From Anadara kagoshimensis (taxonomy: Eukaryota > Mollusca > Bivalvia > Arcoida > Arcidae): DNA of 64,000 nucleotides. Below the pieces are notes generated by a model that saw only the letters and a list, made by a program, of their open reading frames with translations, did not search any database and had not been told where the DNA came from. Shown here in pieces: positions 22,651-35,380 of the stretch; position 1 is the stretch's first letter, and each line of letters starts with the position of its first letter. Position numbers and translations under genes: made by a program. The stretch is from positions 29,400,403-29,464,402 of the forward strand of contig CM037868.1 of NCBI GenBank assembly GCA_021292105.1, given 5' to 3'.

Positions 22651-22760
22651 TGAACCCTGCTGTTTAATGACATCAGCGCAACACAGACACAGCTTCTGCA
22701 CCTTAGCCTATAGCTGGTGACGTCTCGGTGTAAGTGAAATATTCTTGACTGGTATGTAAA
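22651..22760 (+). mobile_element. SINE 3' body joined to tRNA-like units
   Basis: GCCTATAGCTGGTGACGTCT and AAGTGAAATATTCTTGACTGG are the 3' body of the main SINE family in plus orientation. They follow the tRNA-like units directly, so those units occupy the position of the SINE head. A different tail word, CTGGTAAATTGCTGATG, is at about 22887. Confidence 0.75.
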
Positions 22761-23254
22761 ACGCTATCACTCAACTTATGATCAACTTTTAAAGTCAAGG
22801 TACAAATGTATATATCCGTTGCCAATTTGCCCCTCAAAATAATGTGCGAAAAAAAATATCAGGAGTTGAGCAACATATGAAGAACGGCTGGTAAATTGCT
22901 GATGTGGAGTAAAAGAACGGACTGTCCTCTTACTTTGGAGTTAATCTCCGGCGTTTTTTGTTTTTTTTTCTTCGATTTCATACTTGATTAATAATCCCTC
23001 CTCCGGCTGATACTGGTTGCCATGGTACCACTATGCACACGCTTTGTGAAAATTAGTTTGAAGCAGATCAGGAGGCGTGGACCACATGAACATTAAGATT
23101 AATATATTAAGATGTAAAAATGTGACTAAAACAATATACAACCAATCCACCACCCTTCTTATCCATGATGTCATTAATCTCTGAACTAGTGTGTGTAAAA
23201 CTAGTTTTCACCATTAATACGCCAAGACTGTATATAAAAAGCATTATGTAACAA

Positions 23255-23265
23255 CGCGCGCGCGC

Positions 23266-23303
<38 letters not shown>

Positions 23304-23402
23304 GGGCGTAGCTGGGTCCGAGATATCGTGTAGGCACAGACGCATGATGTGCAGAGTGCCGATGTGTGTGGGTGCAGGAGGAGTGGGGGGGGGGGGGGGG
23401 GG
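23255..23402 (+). repeat. (GC)/(GT) microsatellite, repeat copy and poly-G
   Basis: GCGCGC then (GT)n at 23255-23300, followed by the 98-bp copy of 21048-21145 and a poly-G run near 23386-23403. No gene here. Confidence 0.85.
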
Positions 23403-23625
23403 GCAGGAAAATTTTAAATACTAACTCGAAAAACATGCAATTCGGTGTGTTTTAATGTCTTTATGACACATTGTATGCTGTAAAAACTTTATACCGAAAT
23501 CGTTAATTGAAAGAGAAATTTGACTTATTTCATAAGAGTGCTGCCAAATGATTTTTATAGCAGGTTGTTTCTTTCATTTGTGTTTTTGAAAACTCTTAGT
23601 GCCTGGTCATAGTCTATGTTAAATG

Positions 23626-23850
23626 CGGTAGCTCAGCTGGTTCAGTGCTCGCTTCGTATGTGGAAGGTCGGGGTTCGAATACCGGCCAGGCAGACCAAAA
23701 ACTTGAAAAGTGGTAGTCTTCAGCAATTAGAAATGAAAGTCACCGATCCTTTGGATGAGATCTTTAAAAGACCGATGCCCTTAGCACGGTAGGCGTGGCA
23801 CGCTAAACACTCACTGCACATTGCCCTAGACACACTAGAAACTTGTATTA
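23626..23850 (+). mobile_element. tRNA-headed SINE
   Basis: The head GCGGTAGCTCAGCTGGTTCA (A box) and GGTTCGAATACC (B box) has tRNA spacing. The body contains GATCCTTTGGATGAGATCTT and AAAGACCGATGCCC. The anticodon region and acceptor stem do not make a functional tRNA. Confidence 0.75.
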
Positions 23851-24129
23851 ATTAAATTAAATTAAATTCTGAATGCATTGACATATTTGTCAAAATAATG
23901 TGTAGGCACATGCCTTTTGAACTTAAGGGAGTGTCGCCCTGGTTTACCTGGTAGGGATCGTTCAACAGCAAAGAGTTAATATTGCTATTAATTTGTTACC
24001 TTGATTTCACTTCAAGGGCCCTTTGTAAATATTTGAAATGTTTTAATAACTTTTTTCTGTATACTGATAGGACTAGTTCTGGGACCCTCTTGGTCCATGT
24101 AATTGAAATACAGCCTGATTATATAAAGC

Positions 24130-24430
24130 GGTTATGACCTTCAACTGAGGCCAATAATAGTCTACACTTATCCTCTGCTCTTGGAAAAGTCGGCTCAAGG
24201 TCAACGTCAAGGTCAGTGGTTGGAACAATATCTTTGACCCTTAATTTGCCTAATTTCATTTTTACATTACACGGAAATTTTATTACATTACGCGAAATGT
24301 TGTTTTATTACATTACGCGTCATTTTTATTACATAACAAGGTGTTATTACATTACAGAAGAAAACTATTACACTACAAGGTGGGTATTACATTACTTGGA
24401 ATTTATAACATAACACGGCGTAACAAACCT
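24130..24430 (+). repeat. GTAATGTAATA repeat, plus copy
   Basis: Inverse partner of 20580-20895. Contains AAGGTCAACGTCAAGGTCAG half-site words and repeated ATTACATTAC modules. Non-coding. Confidence 0.8.
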
Positions 24431-25003
24431 CTTTTCATTAATGCATTTCTTGACAAAAATATGGAAAAGTGTAATGGGTGCAGAGTTGTCATGCACATAT
24501 GTGCTGATTTTGAATGCATTATTTTTATAAAAATTCAAAATCAGCACACGACAGTGTTGCACATTCTAAAAGAATCAAACGCCTAGACTTTTTGGCGTCA
24601 AACTTGTTAACGCTTAATGCTTAATGAAATCCGTACTCGGTTTCATTAGGCATTGAACTTTATTAAGAATTGTAACAGTGCAGTTCATAACGACAAAAAC
24701 TGGTTTGGACCGACTAGGCAGAAATACTGAAGCGTGAAGAAAATCAAATAAGCCGGGAATAAAGAATACAAGCTGACCGACAAGATACACAATTTCAATA
24801 AAACCGAAGATAAATGATTATAATAAACTATCTAATTCATCAAAATTACGATGAGAAGTCCATAAAACAACGTATTCAGTCAAGCGTATCACATGTTTAG
24901 ACATTATGGAATACAATTCTACCAATGAACTTACGAAAGTTATGACTATTACATCATTTACATAATCCACGAAATTTCGGTCAAAGACGAACTCGTAATA
25001 AGG
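24431..25003. other. Gene-free stretch
   Basis: No repeat or gene recognised. Confidence 0.45.
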
Positions 25004-25331
25004 TTGAACTGAGTAATGGTGCTTAACGCCCCAGTCAAGAATATTTCACTTGTATCGAGACGTCGCCAGCTATAGGCGAAGGTGCAGAAATTTTGCCAGT
25101 GAGTTGCGCTGATGGCATGCAATAGGTTTTTTTATGGTGCAACGCCTTCCGTGACACGGGACCTACCTCTTAGTTTATTTTAAGTTTCCGTCCGAAAGAA
25201 CTGTGACTTTAATTACATTTTGTAATGCTGAATGAGTCACTACCCTCTTTCATGTCAGATCCGGTCGGGGGTCAACCACACGACCTCCCACTTACGGAGC
25301 GAGCACGCTACCAACTAAGCTACTGCAGTGG
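25004..25331 (-). mobile_element. tRNA-derived SINE, near full length
   Basis: The 3' tail GAGTAATGGTGCTTAACGCC and GAGACGTCGCCAGCTATAGG lie at the left. The tRNA-like head is at the right (complement of GTAGCTTAGTTGGTAGCGTG). Same family as 11562-11912. Confidence 0.85.
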
Positions 25332-25429
25332 GTGGTGGATGCTATAGGGATTTACATCAACTTTCTGTATTATCAAATTTTAATACATTTAAATAAATCT
25401 ATCTATTTGTTTTCTATTTTAAGTAACGT

Positions 25430-25640
25430 CGACCTTGGATTTCAGACGGCCATGTTCATTGAATACAATTACTTTCTAAAGATCCTTCCTAGCCAAATTT
25501 GGTTCAATTAGACCAAGTTTGTTTTAGAGGAGAAGAGTACAATTTATACACGGACGCATGGTTTGACGGACGGACACAGACGCTTTACTACACCATAAGC
25601 TAAGCTGGCTAAAACCCGTTGAGCTAATAGTGTTCTAGTT
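25430..25640 (+). repeat. Decayed 3' end of the AT-rich hairpin element
   Basis: GGCCATGTTCATTG, TAGAGGAGAAGAGT and GACGGACGGACAC, followed by TAAGCTAAGCTGGCT, recall the right end of the element at 3703-7217. Confidence 0.5.
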
Positions 25641-25912
25641 ATTGAACTAAGCAGTGTATGAAGTACATTGGTCCATATAGTAAGAACATTTGCACTTTAC
25701 CGGACAAATTAAATGTGACGTAGGGTTATGCACGTAGACTTAAGGATTAAAGAATGTTTAATTTTAATTATAAATAGGAAGCATTTTCAAAAGTGCTTTA
25801 AAATGAAGAAAGACGTTTATGAAAAATGTTTCAAGACTATTCATATAGCTAATACGGTAAGCTGAATAATTTATTGGAGATGTTCTTCTAGTCAATAGCT
25901 ATAGAATCTAAA

Positions 25913-26180
25913 TAAAACAAGAGCTCTCAGTGAAAGCAAGATCCCCCGCCGAGAGTTTTTTGTAACATGGATTTATTTAAAAAATCAAAGGGTCGTCACT
26001 TCTAAAAAATGAACCGGAAAAGGATTTCGATATGCACAACTTATATTGACCAACTACTGATCATTTCTGTAAAGTTTCATTAATATCTGATGTGCGGTAT
26101 TAGAAAGATGGTCCAGACAAATAGGCTGACTCACTGACGGACGGACGGACGGACGGACAGACGGACGGACAGACGGACGA
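25913..26180 (+). repeat. Dispersed repeat ending in (GGAC)n
   Basis: Starts AAAACAAGAGCTCTCAGTGA and ends in an eight-fold GGAC run (26138-26180). The start and end style match short bivalve dispersed repeats; no ends or target duplication were confirmed. Confidence 0.5.
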
Positions 26181-26554
26181 AATGCATTTCTATATTCCCT
26201 CACCGATTTCTTAGCTTTGGATCACTAATTAAACGTGTAGCTTTGGTTGCATTTAACTTGGATCCTCCAGGGTTTTAGTGAAAAAGTAGTCCGATGTCCC
26301 ATTTATCGTCTTGGTTCCTTTACTTCTTAGAACTTTATTGTCAGAAAACTTACAAATCAGATCACTTGCCACAGGTAGGAGGATACTCCGGATTTCTCAA
26401 TAATTTCAAAACTGACTGCTTTAATATTGGTGAAATAATGTCGACTACGGGATGTAAATCATCAATTGCGCTTACTCAGCCATACGGTAAAATAAAATAT
26501 ATATTGGAACATTTGACCATTATACAAACTAGTGTATGTTCTACCAACTGGCTC

Positions 26555-26890
26555 ACGGACAATAGTTAAATTGGTAGAGTGCTCGCTCGATATGTGGGAG
26601 CTCGTGGGTAAGCACTTCAGCCGGGCTCTGACCAAGACTTGAAAGTAGGTATTGAATGCTTTTTCGCCAAGCAAAGGCAATTAAAATGAAATTAAATGGT
26701 CCTTTGTAAGAGACCTTAAAAGCCGATGTCTTTAATTTTGTAACGGCAAGCATGACACGGTAACGCTTAAGAACCATCACCGCACCTTGCCCTGAGCATA
26801 CTTAAAAGGTTAAAATGTCTGTCACGTCACATATAGCTGGTGATGTCTCGATATACGTGACATATTCTTTACTGGGACATAAGAACCATT
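26555..26890 (+). mobile_element. tRNA-derived SINE, decayed, plus strand
   Basis: The head TAAATTGGTAGAGTGCTCGC and GGGCTCTGACCAAGACTTGA are followed by the 3' body ATAGCTGGTGATGTCTCGAT and GACATATTCTTTACTGG. Same family as 25004-25331. Confidence 0.75.
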
Positions 26891-29100
26891 CAATAAACCA
26901 ATTCATGCACAATACTTTAAAATTAAACTGCCTACATAACAATTAGCTGAATACATACAGAGAAATGATAACACCATTTTATCAGTCAGGTTCAGAGGTC
27001 ATATCGTCCCTGAACCTTAAATGAACGTGTGGCTTGACAAGTCGATTTATGAATGGATTTGGGAAAATTTCTGCAATATTTCAAATTTATAAATCTTGTT
27101 TCTTCTCTATCGGAATGTTAAACTTGTAATTGTAATAAAATGCTACTTTTGTCAAAGTAATTGTAATGTAATGCATTACATTGCAATGTAATTCGCCCCA
27201 TGCCTGACTTGTACTCCTAAATATTTATGCGCATCGATCAGAAACTGAAGTTAAGGCAATTACAGGGTTCATATTCATAACAATCAATGTTATGTTTTCT
27301 GATGTTAATTATCTCTGATTCAAACTGAACTGGATTGAAAATATGTGATTTTACTATCTATAATTCCCTCCCCCAGTTGCAACACCGGATTAAAAAATAT
27401 ATTTACTAATAATTACCAGTTTTAGTAACTCAAGAAGAAGTTATAACAAATATATAATTTGAATTTTTAATAACTTGGTTAATTTCTAACGTATTAGGGA
27501 ATTTAAAATGACTGATCTGGTGTGCATGAGGATAATTTACTTATGTCTACTTATATTGAAGGTTGAAACCCGTTGAAAAGATTAGTTTTCATTACATGTA
27601 CTTAGTTTACTTTTTAAACTTAGAACAACAGGAATGGTTTTAGGTACTTTGGAAGTAGTTGGGACAGTAACAGACACCCGGTGTCTATAATAAAGTGTTA
27701 ATACAGGTAGTGATGTTTTGTTTAAGTACATCTATATGATTGTTTGGTGGTATTGTGGACTTTTGCCAATATAATATAGTTACAAGTCTGTTTCGAACAT
27801 GCGGCAGAGCGGCGCTATCCTGACTTCAGTGAGGTGGGGCGACTGAGAGTGATCTCCCTTGATGGGATGTAAATACATTACAAGGTCAATTCCCACATAT
27901 TTTAAGGAACCCATTCATCATTCAATTAGGTGGCTAAGAGCAATGTGAATAATATGTCTTAAGCTTCCTGAAAGATTTACCACGCAGGCCGGCTTAAGTT
28001 CGAACCCATGATCCACGAATCACGAGTCTAGAAAATGAACACTTGAACTTGGTCAAGACTTGCTGTATTCAACTTTATAAATCTATATTTCGTTTGACAT
28101 GCTCATTTTATACCTTATTTTGTATTTTGTTTAGCTGACTTTCGACAAGTTTGAAAACTGGATTTCCGATCATTCAGGAAAATGAGATGAAATTATGAAG
28201 ATGGTTGAAGTAGTGTTATTTTTTTTACTTTTTTTAATTAATAATTTTATTTAATTTCATTTCAGGATAAATAGTTTTGTATAATTTCCGATAATGATAA
28301 CGTTTACAAACTGTTTGTACTATATTGTTGTTGTGCTGTTTTATGATGTACTTTTCACTTGTAATGTACTCTAGTTGTCTCCCTTTGATTATGATCAGCT
28401 GATCTCTCTATTAAGCCCCTTGTTTTACTCTTTGTACTTCTTCAGTTCAATTTGAACATTTAATACCTTTATAGCCGATGTTGACATTAATAAATAAATT
28501 TGTGACAAAAATCCATGGTGACATTATTTGACCTTTAAAACATGTTACTAAATTTATGTCCTACAATTTGATACACAAGTCTCTTTATTTTGTAGAAGCT
28601 ACAAAAATTATATGGGGTTCTGTAAAATTTGCAAAATTTGCACGAACTGCAAAGGGTTATCAGGCTACTTTTCAAATTCCTTCGCTGGTCATGTCAGAAA
28701 AGTCAGATATTTAAAAAAAATTCTTTAGGTGTAAACCATAATGTATTAGAAATTCTGCAGCTGATAAATCCTGTTTGGCTGACATGTTGTGCACGGGACT
28801 CTGGGTATTTCATTATTCCTTACACCCCGATATCATATCCTTGGGTGACTTTTTGATATAATAACTCTTCAACCTAAACGTTATTTCATTATGAAAAAAA
28901 AACAAACAAATTAAAAATTGGATTTTATTTATTTCGTAAAAACGTTTACATATGTAAGTAAAACAGAGCTGTATAGATTTATTCACAAGATGAAAAACTG
29001 TCTATAAGCCAGCTTATAGCCGGCTTATAGATGGCATTTCATTTTGTGATTGTTATTTAAAACAAGATTTAACAAATATATATATTATACATATTAAAAA
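26891..29100. other. Gene-free stretch
   Basis: About 2.2 kb with no recognised gene or repeat apart from a TAATGTAATGCATTACATTG palindrome near 27161. Short open frames here have no family resemblance and no splice context. Confidence 0.5.
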
Positions 29101-29129
29101 TTTAATCTAATATGTAGATTTTTTAAAAT

Positions 29130-29179
<50 letters not shown>

Positions 29180-29403
29180 CATGATGCATGCAAATTGTTA
29201 TTTGCAGTCTAGATAAGGTAATACAAATGTATATATATACATTTACAGATTTAAATTTATTAATTACATGTAATGTGTTGGGGTTTTCAGTATAAAGATT
29301 TTCTTTCTCTCTCCAATACATACAAAATTGTTATTTGCAATTCAGATATATACATTAACAAATTTGAATTTATTAAATACATGTATTGGTTTTTAAAGTA
29401 TAA

Positions 29404-29437
<34 letters not shown>

Positions 29438-29815
29438 GGTGGATTTAAGGGGGGGGGTTGCGGGGGTTGCACCCCCCCTTTGAAAAATTTAAAAAGAGAG
29501 AGAAAGAGAGATATTGACTGATTAAAAATTATTTCTTGGCCCCCATCGGGGCTCTGCCCTAGACCCTTCGTCACTAGAGCTCGCGCCTTCGGCGCTCGCA
29601 CATAACATTGATAAAATTCTCAAAAAACCTGGATAATTTTCAATCCCCCTTTCAAATAATACTGGATCCGCCCCTGCTCTCTCTCTTCCATAATGAAAAA
29701 TACAAAGTTGAATGCATTGAATCTATTAGTACACGCAATGGTTTTTACACTTTTAAAATGCTCTTTGTCTGTCTGTGTCTCTTTCCCTCTCTCTCTAGTT
29801 AATGGTGAGAACTAG
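29095..29815 (+). repeat. Tandem blocks of about 150-180 bp separated by (CT)n runs
   Basis: Three to four blocks share AATTGTTATTTGCA, ACATTWACARATTTRAATTT and TTAAATACATGTATTGGTTT, each joined by a CT run (29130-29178, 29305-29315, 29407-29434, 29677-29687). One CT run is split by the insertion at 29436-29683. Confidence 0.75.
29436..29683. mobile_element. Palindromic MITE inserted in a (CT)n run
   Basis: The ends GTGGATTTAAGGGGGGGGGT and CTGGATCCGCCCC are imperfect inverse copies. A GCGCCTTCGGCGC hairpin and CCCCATCGGGG lie inside. CT repeats on both sides show the interrupted target. Confidence 0.65.
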
Positions 29816-29829
29816 GTGTATCTGTTAAA

Positions 29830-30611
29830 ATCAACACGGATATGGATACGCTGACTTTCCTTCTGAAATAAAGTAAAAAAAAAATACCAAAGATAAGACA
29901 ATGGGAGCTGAGTACTATTACTGCAGAAAGGAAACTTAATATAAGTACTACATGCACTTCTATTACACGAGAAGTGCCAGTTTTAAAATCTGGTTCATTA
30001 CTTGATGACCCAAGGAAAATTGACAATGATTTTTTGAATTTTTAATACATTTGGTATCTCAAAATATTGAGGATAACAACTTCTAAACGTGAAGATAATA
30101 GCATGTTAATTGTTCTAAATAATCGGAAGAGAAAGTTCAGAGAAATATTTCATAGACAAAAATCAGACTTGATAATCGAAAAAAATTGATTTGAGATATT
30201 TCTGTAATTATATATAATTAGTTGCCATTTCATCCTTAAAACTTTACTGCATTACACGGCAAGTAACAGTGCAATCCTAACCTTACACTTTCAGCAGTAT
30301 TATTTATATATAAGCGAAATATAAAAAATATATATATCTTGAAGCTCTTCTGAACAACTACAAACAAGACAAAAATGTTTTAAGAAGCAGTAGTAGTTAA
30401 CACTGACAGTATAAGATAAACTGAGATGTAGATATGGGACCAGAATGTATTGTGCCTGTAGACTTCATTAATCGTATGTTAGAACCGAACAATCACATCT
30501 TGAAGTAGCAACAAGAATGCATGTCAATAAGATCGGTCCAGATGAAAACACTAACGTTATTTCTTTGAATACTTGAGACACACACAATTCTAATACAAGT
30601 TCACGAACTTA
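29830..30611. other. Gene-free stretch 3' of the ZIP gene
   Basis: AT-rich. Expected to hold the 3' untranslated part of the ZIP mRNA (minus strand), but no end signal could be fixed by eye. Confidence 0.45.
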
Positions 30612-32117
30612 CTAAGATATGACGATTTTCTCTTCGAATATTGACAGACAGACCATGATACCAAGCCCTAGAAACATCCCCACATTATTACAGAATATGT
30701 ATCGAATTCTGTGTTTGGATCCTCCGCCATGTATGAGTTCAGGCAACTAAAATAAATATTAAACATATAATATATTTGTTATATAGCAAAGCAAAAACTC
30801 TGAAACTGACAATTGGGTTAAAAACGTGAACTTCCACCTGAGAAGTGAGGTCGGGTGTTCCGGAAGAGTAAACACCTCCTTAATAATAGATAGTGTATGA
30901 AAAATAGCGTTTTTTGCAAGGAAGTGTATTACGAAACAACCGCCTTCTGCTGTAAAATTAAAACTGGTATAATATGTAATTAGGTAATGATCACAATTGT
31001 CTAATCCGTTTACCAAAACAAACATAACAATTCGTGTGTCCAACATCACAATCTTATGCTTATACTATAAAGCAGGAGTGAGTTAATGCTTTAAGAATTT
31101 CAGATTTCCGTTTAAACTGAAAATGTCTGACAGTGGCGAAAAAATTAAAAGTGGCGAAAGTCTTTGCGAATTATTTTTAAGGCACAGAGGTTACACTGCA
31201 GAAATGCAATGCTCTATGTTCTACTGATGCTGATGGTTGTAGCTTATGCAACCAGACTTTTAGTCTTTATAGATGAATTACACGTAAAATACATGCATCG
31301 TCATTAAGGAGTCCATAATTCGGAATGCCATAAACGGCATTGTCCTCGATGGATTGAAATACACTCCTTTTTAAGAGACAGTGGATGGCTGGCACGTCTA
31401 TTTTGTAAATTAAATGGATTGCTAATTATTTAACTCCTGCAGGCTATATGAACTAAAACACCTTACAAGGTAAAGACAAAGCTAGTTGACTACACACACT
31501 AAAGTTGCTAGTTACTGATGATCACGGACAGCTAATACAGGAGGTTTACAAACAGTAACTACAGTCAAACCTGTCATTAATAGCAACCCAAAGGAACCAG
31601 TAAAAGTAACCTTTATGGACATGTGGTCCTGATATAAAGGTTCGAATAATATGAATGAAGAGCAATTGGGGGAATAATTTACTGGCCTTTAATAGCAGAT
31701 AGTCCTTATATAGATGTGGTCTTTAAGGCAGTGTCATGTGCTACTTTTGAATTTTTATGAAATAATATCATTCAAAAGTAGCACATGACAGCAGGTTTAA
31801 TTGTATATTGACTCACCATATCGACCAGGGCGATATAAAGGAAGTTCCCTGCTGTTATTGCAAATATCCACTGACGCACTGCATTGTCTGTTGAGACTAG
31901 AAGGCCCACATAAAGACCAACAAATGCTGTTAGGGATGAGATAAAATTAGCCATAAGGGCTTTTTTGAATCCAAATCCACTGGCAAGTAAAATGGCGAAG
32001 TCACCTAAAAACAAGAAGATAAACGTGGAGTTAACGCGAGATAAGACAACAAAGAAAGAAGAACAAACTGAAACTAATCAAATAAAGAACATGTTATTAT
32101 TTGGACAGAAGTGATAT

Positions 32118-32162
<45 letters not shown>

Positions 32163-35100
32163 AAACATATTCACAACTAATAGATAGTAACAAAAGTTTA
32201 ATGTTATGGGATACAATCTAACCATTTTAGTCATTGTTACCTAATTCGTGAGGTAATTCGTGACAGAATATTGTAATGCTGGTTGACAACCCTGTCAGGT
32301 TGCTGAGTGAGAATGCTGCTCCTACGGCTATTCCATCAGCAAAATTATGTATGCCATCTCCGATTATAACCATCAATGCCAGTGATGTATTTGCTGAAAA
32401 AAATGAAAGAAAACTTGGTTCATTCACGGTTTGGTAATAACAAGTCGATTTTTTCATTCCAAGGTCCACTGATAGGACAAAGCAAGATGGCCTGGGGGTT
32501 CCAACAGAACTAAAACCGTACCGCTAACATTATTACTAGAATGTCATTACAACGCCCAGCAAACTCGCGAGATTTATAATCAGTGGTTTCATTATGCGTT
32601 GCGTATCTGTTTCATTCCTCTTTCAATTTATTAACACTTTGGAAAATGTGTTAACCATTTTCAATTTTTATTTTACACTTGGTCGGTGTAGTTATTCTAT
32701 CGGATGCCAACTCTAACCAAGCATTCATTAGATATCAAGTCTAACCACGCCTCAATGAGATGTCAAGTCTAACCACGCCTTCATTAGATATCAATTCTAA
32801 CCACGCCTTCATTAGATATCAAGTCTAACCACGCCTTCATTAGATATCAAGTCTAACCACGCCTTCAATAGACATCAAGTCTAACCACGCCTTAATGAGA
32901 CGTCAAGTCTAACCACGCCTGCGTGAGATGCCAAGTCTAACCACGCCTCCGTGAGATGCCAAGTCTAACCACGCCTCCATTTGACTCAAGTCTAACCACG
33001 CCTCCGTTTGACTTCAAGTCTAACCACGCCTCCATTTGACGTCAATTCTAACCAAGCCTCCGTGAGATGTACAACTTTACTTACTTTGTTTCTCTGATGT
33101 TTTGTTGGTACATTTGGCGTTCTCGTCCTTGCCGTTCATTGATACAACATACACATTTCCGTTTTTTTCCTGCAGAAATATAAACAAAAAAAATAACATC
33201 GGCTAAGTGGCTGGTTACATGTGGCATGTGATGTGTTGCCATAGCTGATAACACAATTATTTAAAAAAAAAAAAAAAAAAAAAAATCTTCATACGCATTC
33301 CAAGCCGCATCAGATCTTACATTTCACCACTGGCAGTAAATATTGCTTCTTTAAGCGTTTATGTCTTACCTGTAGTTATTCATATAGTAGTATTGAGAAA
33401 TGCTTTAAGACAGTTACTTTATTATCCACCTAGTCGCTTGGTTAGGAGTAAAAAGATTTAAAAACTGGCAAAAAACCCATACTTGTCCATGGAAACTCAA
33501 CTTAAGTTTAAACGAGGGAAATTCCACCTACTGTTTAGTTAACTACACCCTTCACGTATGAAACCAAGATTGACTAGGATCTACGGGACGTCAAACATAT
33601 CTTGTATAATTATGGGTACCGAGACATCATACTTATCAACCTATTGTAATGACCGTCATTTGTTCAAAAGTCCGACGAATACACAGGGGAGATAATTACC
33701 TTTTTTGACTTATTAACGACGTCAAGCTCTAGATCAATATGTGAATGACCGTGATGAGAGGACATTCCCTGTAAAATATAACACAAACTTGTAGTAGATA
33801 ATACTATAACAATAAAAACAATCTGAGCCTAAACAAACATAAAATTCCCACAACAAATAAGTAAAACAGAACTGATAAAAGTTTAATGAGAACTCTATAA
33901 CTATCTTCATGTAATTAATTTAGCCTTGACTGTGGTTCAACTTCATTACTCACTCCCTCTCGGGTGTAAGTCTCGTAATGTGGCAATCTGGAATTTCAAT
34001 TTCCAGGTACAAGATAACAAGGTCTTATCAGAAAGCGCGTAAAATGACGTGATGGGACATTTTATAATTCGACGTAACCGACAGAAATGTTTGTTCTCTG
34101 ACGTCAACTTGTGGCGAACAATTTCATGTCAGGTAACGAAATCCAAACTTTGAAGAAAAACTTTACATCTTTTTGGTAACTACAATATAAAAATCGTAGG
34201 GTGTGTTTTCCTATCAAATTTTTGAAAAAAATCTCAAAGGAACACTGTATTATGGCAAACCTTATATAGTATTTTTCTGTAAATTATTCCCTCACAAATC
34301 AAAATTTGGATGTAAATCAAACGTGACCTATAATTTATAGCAATAAACAAATTGTGCAATAATAGAAAGAAAACCATTTGTGTTGTTATATACTACAAGT
34401 GAACAGATAGACAGATGGAAAGCACCTGTCATTGAAAATGGAGAATATTACATAATTATACATCCTTGTATAATTATGTAAAATAAAAGAAAAATATTTA
34501 CCCTTTTGCCTCTAACAATGGACATGATAACCTCAAGAAGATAAAATGCATATATTCCTGAAAAAAATGATTTCAATATGAATACAGAATCTGTCAAAGA
34601 ATTAAATTAAATATACAATATATTTTTTAAATTTCTATTTTCACGAACATTGGTCAGTTAAAATTGAAAATTAATTATACTTTGTGTGTGATTATTTTCT
34701 TAATCGGTAAAAACAAGAAGATGTTCTAGTCTAGGTTATCTCAAATTTATTTCCTACATTAATTTTGAGAAATGAATTTAAGAAATGAGATAAATATGAT
34801 TCTTTGACGGAGAAACGTGTACAAACTGGCGTGAAGTACATGGTTATTCAAGAAACAGTCAACCAAGAAAAGACAAAAAGCCTGACAACTAGACACACGT
34901 TTGTCATCTATAAAAAGTTTGATATGTTTTGCTATTGTTGGATCCAGTTGAGTTGAGTAATTGTGTTGACGTCCCAGTCAAGAATATTTCACTTATATCG
35001 AGACGTCGCCAGCTATAGGCGAAGATGCAGAGATTTTGCATGTGTGTTGCGTTGATGACATTATACAGCAAGGTTCTTTACGTGCCAAGCCCACCGTGAC

Positions 35101-35308
35101 ACGGGACCTCGTTAATTTTAAGTTCCCACCCGAAAGAACCGTGACTTTCATTTCGTAATGCCGAGTGCTTGGCGAAAAACAGTCACTATCCAATTTCAAT
35201 TCTTGGAACATACCCGGCCGGTGATCGAACCCATTACCTCCCACTTACGGAGCAAGCACTGTACCAACTGAGGTACTGCAGTGGTTATATTAATGAATCG
35301 ACATATTT

Positions 35309-35380
<72 letters not shown>

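Noticed and set aside
23626-23700. tRNA-like sequence as a working tRNA gene
   Set aside because: A and B boxes are good but acceptor and anticodon stems do not close; it continues into a SINE body.
28629-28856. 75-codon plus-strand open frame
   Set aside because: No recognisable motif, splice context or repeat of codon pattern.
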